A DNA stretch of 63,001 bases from Anaerolineae bacterium (lineage in GTDB: Bacteria > Chloroflexota > Anaerolineae > Anaerolineales > E44-bin32): assembly GCA_011174825.1 (NCBI GenBank), contig DUEZ01000039.1:1-63001 (forward strand). Reading direction: 5' to 3'. Made by a program: the position numbers and the translations under genes. Positions 18,873 through 29,509 of this stretch are shown one piece after another (the first letter of the stretch is position 1; each line of letters starts with the position of its first letter). The notes under the pieces were generated by a model. That model worked only from the letters and a program-made list of their open reading frames with translations, searched no databases and was not told the origin of the DNA.

Positions 18873-19370
18873 TTACGGGGCATCCGAGTATGTCCAAATC
18901 CGATTCACTCCAAAATTCCAAAAGAGAACGACGATAACAGCCACTGCAAGGGCAAGATTGCGACCAATGATGACATGATCGAGTTGGATTTGCGAAGTAT
19001 TTTGGGCGTAGATCGAAGGTGAGAGGAAGTGAAGAAGGCGCTCAGTTACTTGGATCATCGGTGTTTCTGCGAGAGCAAAAACCGGTGTACGAATAAACAG
19101 CCCGATCGTGTTAACCACTGCAAATTGTAACGCTTGCTGACGTACCGGCTTACTACGTGAATCAGGGTATGTCCAAAATCGGTTCCAGATAAAATTGCTC
19201 GTTACCGCTGCGATGAATGATAAAACACTTGCGATCAAACTTCGCAATCCTAGGATTGAGTTGAGTAGGTTAAATGTGCCAAAATCGACGATGGCTCCAA
19301 TCACACCTACAACGGAGAATTTCATAAACCTTGTTAGTTCACGACGTCCTCGTGGCGAGATGGAGTTCAC
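18873..19370 (-). CDS. GtrA-family membrane protein
   Basis: A 165-residue protein with four hydrophobic helices and the GtrA-family pattern: N-terminal [30 protein letters not shown] after helix 2, and a closing [14 protein letters not shown] that mirrors it. GtrA proteins are thought to help flip polyprenyl-phosphate-linked sugars. The GTG start overlaps the stop of the epimerase-like gene by four bases, which links it to that sugar-nucleotide enzyme. Confidence 0.9.
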   Translation of the reverse strand: MNSISPRGRRELTRFMKFSVVGVIGAIVDFGTFNLLNSILGLRSLIASVLSFIAAVTSNFIWNRFWTYPDSRSKPVRQQALQFAVVNTIGLFIRTPVFALAETPMIQVTERLLHFLSPSIYAQNTSQIQLDHVIIGRNLALAVAVIVVLFWNFGVNRIWTYSDAP

Positions 19371-20317
19371 AAGCGTCTCCGAAAATCATCGATCGTTTTC
19401 AAAAGTCCTTCTTCAAGATCGACATGAGGTTCCCAAGCAAGGATTTCTTTGGCACGGCTGATGTCAGGCTGGCGTTGTTGTGGATCAGCGGGCGCGCGTA
19501 GGTCTGGCAGTATCTGAAGACCGGCGGGATTCTTGGTAAGGCGGTTCACGGTTAATGCGAGCTCCTGGATGCTCATTTCGTTCGGGTTCCCAAGGTTAAC
19601 GGGATCATGCTCGTCGGAAAACATGAGTCGATAAAGGCCATCAACGAGATCATCCACGTAGCAGAAACTACGTGTTTGATTCCCATCGCCATAGATCGTA
19701 AGAGGTTCCTTATTTAACGACTGGCACAGGAAATTAGGGATCACCCGACCGTCATCCAGCCGCATTCTGGGACCATAGGTGTTGAAAATACGAGCGATAT
19801 GTGTTTTTATCCCGTGATAACGATGGTAAGCCATGGTGATCGCTTCTGCGAAGCGTTTGGCTTCATCATAGACCGAGCGCGGACCAACAGGATCAACATG
19901 ACCCCAATAACTCTCTTGCTGAGGATGCTGTTGAGGATCACCGTAGACTTCAGATGTGGAAGCCAATAAAAAGTATGCATTGTGGGCCCGTGCGACACCG
20001 AGGGCATTATGCGTTCCTAAGGCACCTACTTTAAGAGTCTGTATTGGAAGTTGGGGATAACCGAACGGTGAGTTAGGATTTGGGCTGGCTGGCGAAGCGA
20101 GGTGCATAACAAGGTCGATTTTTCCTGGGATATAGATGAAATTAGAGACATCATGTTTGATGAAATGGAAATCCTCTCGTCCAGCAAGATGAGCGATATT
20201 GTCAAGGCTGCCTGTTATCAGGTTATCCACAACGATCACTTCATGTTTCTCGTGGAGTAACCGATCGCAAAGGTGAGAACCTATAAACCCAGCTCCCCCA
20301 GTCACCAGAATTCGCAC
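19367..20317 (-). CDS. NAD-dependent UDP-glucuronate decarboxylase-like (extended SDR)
   Basis: A 316-residue extended short-chain dehydrogenase. It has the NAD site [17 protein letters not shown], the catalytic Ser in [17 protein letters not shown] (YxxxK), the substrate motif [10 protein letters not shown] and [10 protein letters not shown]. These match UDP-glucuronate decarboxylase (UXS, UDP-xylose forming) better than the generic epimerases, especially SEVYGDP and the [14 protein letters not shown] pair. It starts with GTG behind AGGAGG and is followed by GtrA, so surface-glycan or lipid-linked-sugar biosynthesis is likely. Confidence 0.88.
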   Translation of the reverse strand: MRILVTGGAGFIGSHLCDRLLHEKHEVIVVDNLITGSLDNIAHLAGREDFHFIKHDVSNFIYIPGKIDLVMHLASPASPNPNSPFGYPQLPIQTLKVGALGTHNALGVARAHNAYFLLASTSEVYGDPQQHPQQESYWGHVDPVGPRSVYDEAKRFAEAITMAYHRYHGIKTHIARIFNTYGPRMRLDDGRVIPNFLCQSLNKEPLTIYGDGNQTRSFCYVDDLVDGLYRLMFSDEHDPVNLGNPNEMSIQELALTVNRLTKNPAGLQILPDLRAPADPQQRQPDISRAKEILAWEPHVDLEEGLLKTIDDFRRRL

Positions 20318-20360
20318 GGTAATCCTCCTGTCAAAGGAATAAATCAGAAATCAAATCGAG

Positions 20361-21962
20361 TTAGGGCTTCCAGTCGTAGTTTAGCATTTGTCCATCACTC
20401 GTAACACGTTGACCGATGCCATTGGCGACATCCACAATCCACAAATCACCTCGGTAGAGGATCCCCAGACGGTCTGCGCCTGGAGACCAAGCAATGCGTA
20501 CCTGTTGAGGTTCCAGACCTGGTTCTCCTTGTGGAGGAAAGAGCACACGAAGGTTGCTGCCATCACGGTCCATGATCATTAAACGATAATTGCTGTCGTC
20601 GCTTTCGAGAGGTGAGATCGCTTGGAAGTATGCAACTTGGTAGAAGATTTCGCCATTCGGCATTTCAATGATGGGGGAGACGGAGGGGTAGGCGAACATT
20701 CCGGTTCGGTCTGAGAGTGGTAAGGCTAGCCCTCCTGTCCCTGTAAGTGCTACCAGATCGAAAACGGGTGAGGCGCTGGGACTCTCGAGCCCAATTGGAG
20801 AACCATGATCGACAAAGTAGATCGTCCGATCATCATGTCCCCATGTTAAGCCTGGCACCCACGCCCAATCGCTGAGCGTTTGATAAGGGGCAAATTCACG
20901 GAGTGGAATGAATTCACCGCGCTCTAGATCCACTAAACCTACACTATCGGCGCGAGCATAAGCTAAATGGTTGCTATCTGAACCCCAGAGGAACGCAGTT
21001 CCCCACCATCCATATTGACCACCGGCGTTAGCTTCTATGATCGGTTCCTCGCGAAGTGTCCTACCAGAAGTTGATAGCGGGATTCTAATTAGGTTGTTAT
21101 ATGCCTGCCATCCTGGCGGTGCTGGACTTGGTTCTACGGATGAGTAGACGACAGAAAGAGACACGGATGAAGGGACCCAGTCAGCGAAGTGGATGATATT
21201 ACGTGCGCGTAAATCTTTCGGCTCGGCATCCGGATCCGTGGTCGATATTGCCCAAAGTGTATTGATATCCTCCTCATCTTCGTCTGCGTGACGCGTGAAG
21301 AGAAACCAATTGCCATCAGACGAAAGTCGAGCCACACGACCGTCCAGATCACCCGTGAGAACCAGGGGTTGACGATTCCCAGTGTTACCTTGGATTAGCC
21401 ATGCATTTCCGCCTGAAACATAAACAAGACGACCATCGATGGGGAGGGGAGTGTATGCGGCTTGGAGACCAATCATGATGATCTCGGGCTCTGGTTCATG
21501 GATGATCACATTCTTCACTGGTGATCGTGAGATCTCTACTCCTTCCTCCTCCAGGATGCGATAGGTGATCTCCTGGAGACCATTCACACCAGGCTGGAGC
21601 AGTCGCGTTTCGCCCTCAGGAAGATCCTCATTCTTGATCGTCTGTCGGTTGAATGGGATGACGATCTCTTCGATCTCGAAACGTTCTGCAATTCGAGTAA
21701 CTGTAACAACAGCGCCATTTGTCAGCAGGGTATAACCCGGAGGGTCAACCCGATCAAGTGTATCGAGTTGGATACCAGCAATTTCGAGGGCTTGTTGAAC
21801 GGTGGAACCGGATGGGATGGAGATCGCATGGCTAATTGTGTCGGCCTGAATCTCAACTTGGACCAGACCGGCAGTAGCTTGAGGGCCAGAACAAGCCCCT
21901 AAGATAACACCGAGAAGGCAAGTTAGGATAAGAACAGATCTACTGGTAGACAAAGGTCTCAT
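20361..21962 (-). CDS. Lipoprotein with DUF348/G5-like domains and TolB-like propeller
   Basis: A 533-residue secreted protein with a lipobox (LGVILGAC; Cys about residue 24). A ubiquitin-like DUF348-type region (about 35-90) contains the STVQQALEIAGI pattern seen in YabE/Rpf-like proteins. A G5-type region (about 95-165) contains EIEEIVIPFNRQTI and LQEITYRI. The rest (about 175-533) is a WD40/TolB-type beta-propeller with repeats such as RVARLSSDGNWFLFTR and VRIAWSPGADRLGILYRG. It is probably an extracytoplasmic envelope-associated binding protein; no catalytic residues are evident. Confidence 0.78.
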   Translation of the reverse strand: MRPLSTSRSVLILTCLLGVILGACSGPQATAGLVQVEIQADTISHAISIPSGSTVQQALEIAGIQLDTLDRVDPPGYTLLTNGAVVTVTRIAERFEIEEIVIPFNRQTIKNEDLPEGETRLLQPGVNGLQEITYRILEEEGVEISRSPVKNVIIHEPEPEIIMIGLQAAYTPLPIDGRLVYVSGGNAWLIQGNTGNRQPLVLTGDLDGRVARLSSDGNWFLFTRHADEDEEDINTLWAISTTDPDAEPKDLRARNIIHFADWVPSSVSLSVVYSSVEPSPAPPGWQAYNNLIRIPLSTSGRTLREEPIIEANAGGQYGWWGTAFLWGSDSNHLAYARADSVGLVDLERGEFIPLREFAPYQTLSDWAWVPGLTWGHDDRTIYFVDHGSPIGLESPSASPVFDLVALTGTGGLALPLSDRTGMFAYPSVSPIIEMPNGEIFYQVAYFQAISPLESDDSNYRLMIMDRDGSNLRVLFPPQGEPGLEPQQVRIAWSPGADRLGILYRGDLWIVDVANGIGQRVTSDGQMLNYDWKP

Positions 21963-22004
21963 TGCTTGGTCACATAACGCGCTGGTATAATGTGCGACTG
22001 AATG

Positions 22005-22592
22005 TTAGCGTAACTCTCCGACGATGGCCAATTGTCCTTCGTTGATGGCGAGTGTAGACACCCGAATACCGGTGGCGAGCGATCCAAACGATCCGGTAAA
22101 AGCCTCCGTTAGAACGGCTGATATAGTCTCTTTTAGGGCATTGGGTGCAGGAATTGGTCCAAACTCAGCAGTCGTTAGCTCCAAGGTGATGTTTCCATCA
22201 GGATCGACGAGGGGTGTAATTGCCAACAAGACATTGGCCTTTAGAAAATCGCGTTCTGTGGTTCCGAAGACCTGGATTGCATTTTCGCGTAGATATACTT
22301 GAGGTTGGCGTAATAAAGGTGTCTCATCTGTCTCCAGCCTATGAGCAATGAACGTAGTCAGCTGCACTTCATCCAGAATGACCATAACCTGCCCAGTCGT
22401 CAGAGCCCCGGATATCGCCGCTTGCCACACTTCTGTAAGATCTTCGCTCGTCGCCGGATGCGTTGGAATAGGTTCACCAGGTGCTTTCGGACCTCCTAAG
22501 TGGATCTGGCAAGCGATCGTTGCGAGTAGCAACAGGATAAGTACGGTTGTTATGCCTAGCTTGTCTTGGGTGGTGACTTTTGAGCGAACCAA
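22005..22592 (-). CDS. Predicted lipoprotein of unknown function
   Basis: A 195-residue protein with a signal peptide (hydrophobic residues about 13-26) and a lipobox LLATIAC. The mature part begins with a Pro-rich stretch and then resembles a lipid-binding-like alpha/beta domain: VMVILDEVQLTTFIAHRL, PQVYLREN and RVSTLAINEGQLAIVGELR. That layout recalls DUF2993/LmeA-type proteins, but the match is weak. It lies 42 bases upstream of the lipoprotein gene at 20361-21962 on the same strand. Its start region overlaps the longest possible scpB reading frame on the other strand. Confidence 0.7.
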   Translation of the reverse strand: MVRSKVTTQDKLGITTVLILLLLATIACQIHLGGPKAPGEPIPTHPATSEDLTEVWQAAISGALTTGQVMVILDEVQLTTFIAHRLETDETPLLRQPQVYLRENAIQVFGTTERDFLKANVLLAITPLVDPDGNITLELTTAEFGPIPAPNALKETISAVLTEAFTGSFGSLATGIRVSTLAINEGQLAIVGELR

Positions 22593-22633
22593 AGCCCTCT
22601 CCTCCAGAATCCGAAGTCGCCGGAGATTATAGC

Positions 22634-23233
22634 ATGGGGGAACACATCCCTGCTGAGGGTGTATCAGACATCAGCTTGGAAGCTCGACTTGAAGCACTTC
22701 TCTATGTCTCTCCCTCTCCTGTAACAGTTACTCATCTGGCAAACACTCTGCGTGTATCAAATCGAATGGTGACAAAGGCGCTCGAGAATCTTGCCGCCGA
22801 GTATCAGCAGCGTGGTCTCAGACTTCAATTTCATCAATCAGAGGTGCAACTAACAACTGCTCCTGAGTTGGCAGCAGATATCGAGCGCTTCCTGCATTTA
22901 GAACGCGTGACTCGATTAACTCGCGCAGCTTTGGAGGTGCTTGCTATTATCGCGTATCAACAGCCTGTAACCCGACCGCAAATCGATTCTATCCGTGGAG
23001 TGAATTCAGATAGCGCCCTGCGTACATTGCTGCGGCATGGAATGATCGAGGACGTTGGGCGAAGCGATGGACCTGGTCGACCGATTCTCTACAAAACCAC
23101 CGCAGAATTCCTTCAATACTTTGGCCTAACCGCGCTTCATGAATTACCGCAGATAGACGCTGGTTCAGTGGGTGATAGCGATGGTTCATTACCCGACATT
23201 TTTATGGATGTCCAAGCTGGTGGGGACGAATGA
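22634..23233 (+). CDS. scpB: Segregation and condensation protein B
   Basis: ScpB pairs with ScpA and SMC in the condensin complex that organises and segregates the chromosome. The ~199-residue protein has two winged-helix domains: LEARLEALLYVSPSPVTV starts the first and LTRAALEVLAIIAYQQPVTR the second, followed by RGVNSDSALRTLLRHGMI and GRPILYKTT. I prefer the ATG at 22634 (GGAG eight bases upstream); a TTG at 22580 would lengthen the protein by 18 residues but overlap the start of the divergent gene. scpA is not adjacent in this window. The stop overlaps the rluB start (ATGA). Confidence 0.94.
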   Translation: MGEHIPAEGVSDISLEARLEALLYVSPSPVTVTHLANTLRVSNRMVTKALENLAAEYQQRGLRLQFHQSEVQLTTAPELAADIERFLHLERVTRLTRAALEVLAIIAYQQPVTRPQIDSIRGVNSDSALRTLLRHGMIEDVGRSDGPGRPILYKTTAEFLQYFGLTALHELPQIDAGSVGDSDGSLPDIFMDVQAGGDE

Positions 23234-23949
23234 AAGCTGAGCGGCTTCAGAAGGTGCTTGCTCGATCGGGGTATGGATCTCGTCGAAGTTGCGAAGCTCT
23301 TATCATAGCCAGGCGAGTCACGGTCAATGGTCAGATTGCTGAGGTAGGCACACTGGCTAATCCGGAGATGGATAGTATCTGCGTGGATGGCAATCAACTC
23401 AAACCGCCTGAACGAAAAATCTATATCATGCTAAATAAACCGGTTGGGGTTCTATCGTCATTACGATCACAAGGTGGCAAGCCGACAGTGCGCGATCTTG
23501 TGAAGAGTAACGAGCGGTTGTATCCTGTGGGAAGGCTTGATCTGAATAGTGAAGGACTTATCCTGTTAACCAACGATGGGAAGCTCACAAACCATCTTAC
23601 CCATCCACGTTACGAACACGAAAAGGAATACCGGGTTTTGTTGAATAGAAGGCCAGATGAATCCCAACTCGAAACTTGGCGAAGAGGTGTGCTTCTACCA
23701 GATGGGTTGAAAACATTGCCTGCTCAATGTTGGCTGGAGAATGATCAGACTGCATGGCTTCGGGTGGTGATGCGCCAAGGACGCAAACGCCAGATACGCG
23801 AGACTGCACGAGTTCTCGGATTACATGTGCGTAAGCTCATTCGGGTCCGTGTAGGGAAGTTGAAATTGGGGGATCTTAAATCTGGGCAGTTTCGTGAATT
23901 ATCTAAGACTGAAATTCGTGAGCTGTTCGCCCTACCTGAAGAAGCATGA
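23230..23949 (+). CDS. rluB: RluB/RsuA-family rRNA pseudouridine synthase
   Basis: A 239-residue enzyme converting uridine to pseudouridine in rRNA. An N-terminal S4 RNA-binding domain (RLQKVLARSGYGSRRSCEAL) precedes the catalytic domain with GRLDLNSEGLILLTNDG (catalytic Asp) and RQGRKRQIRETARVLG. Overlap with scpB by four bases reproduces the common scpB-rluB gene pair. RluB (23S) is most likely, but RsuA/RluE cannot be excluded by eye. Confidence 0.93.
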   Translation: MKAERLQKVLARSGYGSRRSCEALIIARRVTVNGQIAEVGTLANPEMDSICVDGNQLKPPERKIYIMLNKPVGVLSSLRSQGGKPTVRDLVKSNERLYPVGRLDLNSEGLILLTNDGKLTNHLTHPRYEHEKEYRVLLNRRPDESQLETWRRGVLLPDGLKTLPAQCWLENDQTAWLRVVMRQGRKRQIRETARVLGLHVRKLIRVRVGKLKLGDLKSGQFRELSKTEIRELFALPEEA

Positions 23950-24030
23950 AAGATATTTACAACGCTATGGAGGTAGTATTTTTGATCAAGGTGTATAACC
24001 CATACCCTTCGATCAGGAAGAAATATAAGA

Positions 24031-27000
24031 GTGACCATGGCGAGTAAGAAGGATCTCGTCAATCGATCTCCTGATCAACCAGATCACTGGCTACATCTCC
24101 CCATACGCCTTGACTTTGAAACCCTTGGCTATCTTCTCCTTATTCTCCTCGCACTCATAACGCGTTTCTATGACCTTGAATCTCGCGTCATGAGTCATGA
24201 CGAAAGTTTACACACATGGTTTTCATGGGAATTATCCAGAGGCCTTGGCTATAGCCATGATCCCATGATGCATGGACCGCTTCAATTCCATCTGGTGGCT
24301 TTATCCTATACGCTCTTTGGTGACTCTGATGCTTCCTCGCGCATCCCCGCAGCGTTTGCAGGTGTGATTGCCGTTGGGATGGTGATTCTCTTCCGACGTT
24401 GGCTGGGGAGGTGGGGAGCTCTGGCAGCAGCCGGGATGATGGTCATCTCCCCCTATATGCTTTATTACAGTCGCTATGTTAGAAATGAAGCGCTCGTCGT
24501 ACCTGAAACGCTTCTTCTTTTCTTCGCGCTTTTTCGATACTTTGAGGAACGTAGACCTCGTGATTTATACCTTCTAGCGGGGGCGCTTTCCCTACATTTC
24601 GTCACTAAAGAGACGGCATTTATTTCCGTCGCTCAATTAATGCTCTTTCTGGGCCTCTACCTAGCCCGACGTCTTTTCACTCTTCAATGGAGGGAGGGTT
24701 GGCATAAAACGACCTTCACCCTTGGTTTTGTCTCCACCGTATTGGGTGTCGCGCTAGCTCTCTTCACCCTCTTCCGCGAGCGAGCAGCTTCTGCAGAGAT
24801 CCTCCAACCTGAGTTGGCTTCAATCGCGTTTTCGCCCATTGTAACCTTGGGTTTAATCTTCGCAGTGGCAGGTATTCTACTTGTTGGAGCCTCGATTATT
24901 CTATCTTTTGGTCAGCGGCTACGGCAGGAATTTCCGGCCTTGGATCTGCTCATCATCACAGGAACGATGACGCTACCGCAATTAGCCGCACTCCCCGGGT
25001 CCCTCTTAGGTTGGAATCCAATGGATTTTGATTCACCAGTGAATTCCACCCGCTACTTAATACTGGTGTGCATCTTCCTTGTGTTGAGTGTAGGAATCGG
25101 TGTGGTATGGAATCTGCGGCGATGGTTAGTAGCTGCGATTGTTTTCTTCGGCATCTATGTTGTTTTTTTCACAACGACCTTTACGGATGGCGATAGCTTG
25201 ATGTCAGGGTTCGTCGGTTCACTTGGATATTGGCTGGGACAACATGGCGTGGAACGTGGCAGTCAACCCATGTACTACTATGTCTTGCTGCAAATACCCG
25301 TGTATGAATATCTTCCTGCCTTAGGCGCTACTTTGGCGGGAATCTTCGGGATACTCCAGTGGAGGAACGTTAAGAATAGACCTGTGGTAGGAAAGGGTAA
25401 ACAACAGGCACCTTTCCCAGCAATAGGATTTGTTGGATATTGGGCGGTCACCTCTTTGGCAATATACTCTTTTGCAGGAGAGCGAATGCCATGGCTGACA
25501 GTTCACATTGCCCTACCCATGATATTGCTAGCCGGGTGGGGATTCGGAAAGTTATTCGAATCTGTGAACTGGAGAGCAATGTGGAAAGCGCAAGGATGGT
25601 GGCTCATTTTGTTTACAGTATTGACCATCGTGACTCTCTCTCGCGCCTTCGGTGTGATCGTGGGACCAAATCCGCCGTTTCAGGGCAGCGGCTTGGATCA
25701 GTTGCGTATCACCGGTATCTTTCTGGTTTCATTAGCCGTTGGAGTCGCTTCGCTGCTCGCGTTGATTAAGGTTGCCCAAAATTGGACTCTGCAAGATTTC
25801 GTCATGATGTCCGCTGGGGTGCTGATTGGGTTTCTTGCGCTTTTAACAGCCCGAACTGCGTACCGAGCCGCATTCATTAAGTATGACCAAGCAACGGAAT
25901 TCCTTGTCTATGCACATGGGGCAACCGGCGTAAAAACAGTGATGGATCAGTTGGATGAATTATCACACCGGACGACTGATCTCCCTGTCGCTTTTGATGA
26001 CGCTGTCGCATGGCCAGTAAATTGGTATCTACGACATTACTCCGATCAGTATTTCTTTGGATCCAATCCGACTCGCGATCTGCTTGAATACCCGGTCGTG
26101 ATCGTTGGCGAAGAAAATTGGCAGAAGGTCGAAAGCTTGTTTCAGGACCGTTATCAAAGTTTCGAATATATACGCATGTGGTGGCCAACACATCAATACT
26201 GGAATCTCACGTGGCAAAAGATAAGAGGCGCTATCTTCTCGCCTGAATATCGATCGGCTTTGTGGGATATCTGGTTGGATCGTGACTATACGGCGTATGG
26301 GGAATTATCGGGTATCGATTTCTCGCTTGAATTCTGGCAACCTTCGGATCGGATGAGGCTATATATTCACAAGGATATTAACTCGTTGGTTTGGGATCGT
26401 GGTGTCAGCCCAGTTAGGCTTGCAGATCTCACATCTGCGGTAGATCCTTATCCTCTGATCGAAAAGCAGGCGGATCTTATTTTGGGAGAGGAAGGATCCC
26501 TGCCAGGCCAATTCAATCGGCCTCGTGGAATCGCAGTTGCGTCAGATGGAACGATTTATGTCGCCGATACTGGCAATCACCGAATTCAACACTTAGGTTC
26601 TGATGGCGAAGTTTTAGCTGTATGGGGTGAATTTTCGAACCTGGAACAAGGACCTGCTCCAGGGGGTACTTTTAACGAACCTTGGGGAATCTCCATCGCT
26701 CCTGAAGGTACGGTTTACGTTGCCGATACCTGGAATCATCGAATCCAATACTTCACTCCAGAGGGTGAGTTTTTAGGTATGTTCGGGGTTTTTGGTCAAG
26801 CCATCGAACCGGATTATTTCTGGGGACCTCGAGCTGTTGTCGTCGATGAAAATGGACGTGTGTTCGTCGCTGATACGGGAAACAAGAGGATATCCATCTT
26901 CACTGCCGAAGGCGTTCCATTAGGTCAATTCGGAGAGTTTGGATGGATGTTAGGACAACTTGACGAGCCAGTGGGAATAGCGTGGAGTGGAGGGAGAAGA

Positions 27001-27354
27001 CTGTACGTTGCAGATACGTGGAACCAAAGGATCCAGGTCTTTTATGAAGCGGATGAAAATAAGTTTCAGGCTCTTTTTGACTGGTCGATTGATGGCTGGT
27101 ATGGGCAATCACTTGACAATAAACCATACCTGGCCATTGCACCAGAAGGTCATATATGCACTACAGACCCAGAACGATACCGCGTTTTATGCTTCTCTTC
27201 AGAAGGTGATTTTCTTCTAGGGTGGGGCGATTATGGCGTATCGCCGAATCGATTCGATCTTCCCGCTGGGATAGCATTCAGTGAGGATGCGCGAATCTGG
27301 ATTGTCGACTCAGGCAACCATCGAGTGTTGAGATTTGAACTCAAGCCTCCATGA
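24031..27354 (+). CDS. Giant membrane glycosyltransferase-like protein (TIGR03663/Agl23 type) fused to NHL repeats
   Basis: A 1107-residue protein. The N-terminal ~600 residues hold about a dozen TM helices with a GT-C-like first loop: ESRVMSHDESLHTWFSWEL carries the DE motif expected to coordinate metal and lipid-linked sugar. Such proteins are annotated as flippase-activity-associated Agl23 or mannosyltransferase-like. After a soluble region the C-terminus (from about 810) has repeated NHL units: GQFNRPRGIAVASDGTIYVA, then DTGNHRIQ, DTWNHRIQ, DTGNKRIS, DTWNQRIQ and DSGNHRVL, forming an extracytoplasmic propeller. It starts with GTG (an ATG two codons later is possible). Protein or lipid glycosylation at the cell surface is the inferred role. 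Confidence 0.85.
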   Translation: MTMASKKDLVNRSPDQPDHWLHLPIRLDFETLGYLLLILLALITRFYDLESRVMSHDESLHTWFSWELSRGLGYSHDPMMHGPLQFHLVALSYTLFGDSDASSRIPAAFAGVIAVGMVILFRRWLGRWGALAAAGMMVISPYMLYYSRYVRNEALVVPETLLLFFALFRYFEERRPRDLYLLAGALSLHFVTKETAFISVAQLMLFLGLYLARRLFTLQWREGWHKTTFTLGFVSTVLGVALALFTLFRERAASAEILQPELASIAFSPIVTLGLIFAVAGILLVGASIILSFGQRLRQEFPALDLLIITGTMTLPQLAALPGSLLGWNPMDFDSPVNSTRYLILVCIFLVLSVGIGVVWNLRRWLVAAIVFFGIYVVFFTTTFTDGDSLMSGFVGSLGYWLGQHGVERGSQPMYYYVLLQIPVYEYLPALGATLAGIFGILQWRNVKNRPVVGKGKQQAPFPAIGFVGYWAVTSLAIYSFAGERMPWLTVHIALPMILLAGWGFGKLFESVNWRAMWKAQGWWLILFTVLTIVTLSRAFGVIVGPNPPFQGSGLDQLRITGIFLVSLAVGVASLLALIKVAQNWTLQDFVMMSAGVLIGFLALLTARTAYRAAFIKYDQATEFLVYAHGATGVKTVMDQLDELSHRTTDLPVAFDDAVAWPVNWYLRHYSDQYFFGSNPTRDLLEYPVVIVGEENWQKVESLFQDRYQSFEYIRMWWPTHQYWNLTWQKIRGAIFSPEYRSALWDIWLDRDYTAYGELSGIDFSLEFWQPSDRMRLYIHKDINSLVWDRGVSPVRLADLTSAVDPYPLIEKQADLILGEEGSLPGQFNRPRGIAVASDGTIYVADTGNHRIQHLGSDGEVLAVWGEFSNLEQGPAPGGTFNEPWGISIAPEGTVYVADTWNHRIQYFTPEGEFLGMFGVFGQAIEPDYFWGPRAVVVDENGRVFVADTGNKRISIFTAEGVPLGQFGEFGWMLGQLDEPVGIAWSGGRRLYVADTWNQRIQVFYEADENKFQALFDWSIDGWYGQSLDNKPYLAIAPEGHICTTDPERYRVLCFSSEGDFLLGWGDYGVSPNRFDLPAGIAFSEDARIWIVDSGNHRVLRFELKPP

Positions 27355-27410
27355 TGAGGATGAGAAGAAAAAAACGAAGATGAAGGATCGGTAGTGATAA
27401 AGGAGTATTT

Positions 27411-28556
27411 ATGAAATTACATGAATACCGATCTAAACAGTTGTTTTCAAAATATGGCATACCGATACCCCGAGGGCAAGTTGCGATGACGGCACACGAA
27501 GCGAAGGCTATCGCACGCGAACTGGGTGGACCGGTCGTGATTAAAGCTCAGGTCCTTGTTGGTGGAAGAGGAAAAGCAGGTGGCATACGTCTTGTTCACA
27601 CCCCCGAGGAAGCGGAGGAGGCAGCCACACAAGTGCTTGGCATGAAAATTAATGGATTACCAGTACGTAAGGTATTGGTAGATGAAGCGGCTGAGATACG
27701 TTCTGAGCTCTATCTCGGTGTGACAAACGACAGGGCGATCCGCAGTCCGGTGATGATGGCATCAGCAGAAGGTGGTGTCGATATCGAAGAAGTTGCACGA
27801 ACACATCCCGACAAGATCGTACGCACATATATCGATCCATTGCTGGGCTTCCAAGACCATCAAGCGCGATATCTTGCAGTGGTAATCGAGTTAGCTCGAG
27901 ATCACTGGCGTGATTTCATAAACATCGCGTGTGGCCTCTATCGAGCATATACATCTTCGGATGCTACGCTTGCCGAAATCAATCCCTTGGTGATCACTGG
28001 GGATAACCGATTGCTAGCTTTAGATGGAAAAATGGTCTTGGACGATAACGCATTGTATCGTCACAGCGATCTTGCCGAGATGTGGGATGTTGACGAAGAA
28101 GAAGCGATCGAAAGAGAGGCAAGAAGGTTTGGATTATCCTACGTAAAACTCGACGGATCGATTGGTTGCATGGTCAATGGTGCGGGATTGGCGATGGCAA
28201 CTATGGATGTCGTCAAATTGTATGGCGGCGAGCCTGCGAACTTCCTTGACATAGGTGGAGGTGCGGGAGCGGATAAAGTTTCCGCAGCGCTTCAATTGAT
28301 CCTGAAAGATCCAGATGTAAAGGTTGTAATGTTCAACATTTTTGGTGGCATCACCCGTTGTGATGAGGTGGCACGCGGCATACTCGCAACGCTAGAAGAA
28401 ATCGAGACTGACCTTCCTATGGTCGCGCGATTAGTAGGGACTAATGAGGAGGAAGGACAACGCCTGCTCGCGGAAGCCGATCTGGTCATCGCGGCCTCGC
28501 TCGTTGACGCGGCAGAGAAGGCCATCGCACTCGCAGGGAAAGGTCCGTCGAAATGA
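27411..28556 (+). CDS. sucC: Succinyl-CoA synthetase beta subunit
   Basis: A 381-residue ADP/GDP-forming subunit of the TCA-cycle ligase. It begins with the standard [18 protein letters not shown]. The ATP-grasp domain shows [20 protein letters not shown] and ALDGKM; the CoA-side domain contains FLDIGGGA and [21 protein letters not shown] precedes the ATG. Its stop overlaps the sucD start by four bases. Confidence 0.97.
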   Translation: MKLHEYRSKQLFSKYGIPIPRGQVAMTAHEAKAIARELGGPVVIKAQVLVGGRGKAGGIRLVHTPEEAEEAATQVLGMKINGLPVRKVLVDEAAEIRSELYLGVTNDRAIRSPVMMASAEGGVDIEEVARTHPDKIVRTYIDPLLGFQDHQARYLAVVIELARDHWRDFINIACGLYRAYTSSDATLAEINPLVITGDNRLLALDGKMVLDDNALYRHSDLAEMWDVDEEEAIEREARRFGLSYVKLDGSIGCMVNGAGLAMATMDVVKLYGGEPANFLDIGGGAGADKVSAALQLILKDPDVKVVMFNIFGGITRCDEVARGILATLEEIETDLPMVARLVGTNEEEGQRLLAEADLVIAASLVDAAEKAIALAGKGPSK

Positions 28557-29416
28557 GCATCCTAATTAATAAGAATACGCGGCTTATCGTACAAGGGATA
28601 ACCGGTCGGGAGGGGATTTTCCACACATCCCGAATGCTTGCATATGGCACACAAGTAGTCGCTGGTGTCACGCCGGGAAAGGGCGGAGAATGGGTCTTGG
28701 ATGGAAAAGTTCCAGTCTTCGATACTGTTCATCGTGCGGTCGAAATAACAGGCGCCAACGCGAGCGTGATTTTCGTTCCGGCGAGATTCGCAAGCGATGC
28801 CATTTTGGAAGCCTCAGACGCTGGTGTGCCCCTGATGGTCTGTATCACGGAGGGAATTCCAATCCAAGACATGATGCGAGTACGGCGATTCCTTGATCAA
28901 AATGGAGTTAGACTCGTCGGTCCGAACTCGCCTGGCCTGTTAACCCCTGGCGAGTGTAAGGCAGGGATTATTCCAGGACACATCACCGAGCCCGGTAATG
29001 TCGGTGTAGTATCCCGTTCTGGAACATTAACCTACGAAGTGCTCTATGCATTAAAGATGGAAGGAATTGGGGTTTCAACCTGTGTAGGCATCGGTGGCGA
29101 TCCTATCAATGGTACATCCTTCATCGATATCCTTGGAATGTTCGAGGCAGATCCACATACGGAAAAGATCGTCATTATCGGAGAGATTGGCGGAAGAGAT
29201 GAAGAGTTCGCAGCTGAGTATATCAGCGACAGGATGACGAAACAGGTTGTAGCTTTCATCGCAGGTAGAACCGCGCCTCCTGGAAAGCGAATGGGACACG
29301 CTGGTGCCATTGTTGAAGGTGGGACTGGGTTGGCCATGGATAAGATTAACTCGCTGGAGGCCGTTGGTGCAGCAATAGCCGAATACCCTGAAAAGATACC
29401 TGAACTCCTCAAGTGA
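28553..29416 (+). CDS. sucD: Succinyl-CoA synthetase alpha subunit
   Basis: A 287-residue CoA-binding subunit. Visible are [47 protein letters not shown] and the active-site His in RMGHAGAIV, which is phosphorylated during catalysis. It is translated in overlap with sucC and forms the heterodimeric enzyme that interconverts succinyl-CoA and succinate with ATP or GTP formation. Confidence 0.97.
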   Translation: MSILINKNTRLIVQGITGREGIFHTSRMLAYGTQVVAGVTPGKGGEWVLDGKVPVFDTVHRAVEITGANASVIFVPARFASDAILEASDAGVPLMVCITEGIPIQDMMRVRRFLDQNGVRLVGPNSPGLLTPGECKAGIIPGHITEPGNVGVVSRSGTLTYEVLYALKMEGIGVSTCVGIGGDPINGTSFIDILGMFEADPHTEKIVIIGEIGGRDEEFAAEYISDRMTKQVVAFIAGRTAPPGKRMGHAGAIVEGGTGLAMDKINSLEAVGAAIAEYPEKIPELLK

Positions 29417-29509
29417 TCTAGCGATAGATCCTCATAGGTTTCTCATCAAGTTGAGTTGGAAAACGCGAATGATTTACACATGTTCTACGTTAACGAAAAG
29501 GAAGGAATC

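Noticed and set aside
21980..21995. TATAAT at about 21985 on the plus strand as a promoter
   Set aside because: It lies between two minus-strand genes with no plus-strand gene close behind it.
22580..22633. Longer scpB start at TTG 22580
   Set aside because: It would overlap the divergent gene start, and the ATG at 22634 has a better ribosome site.
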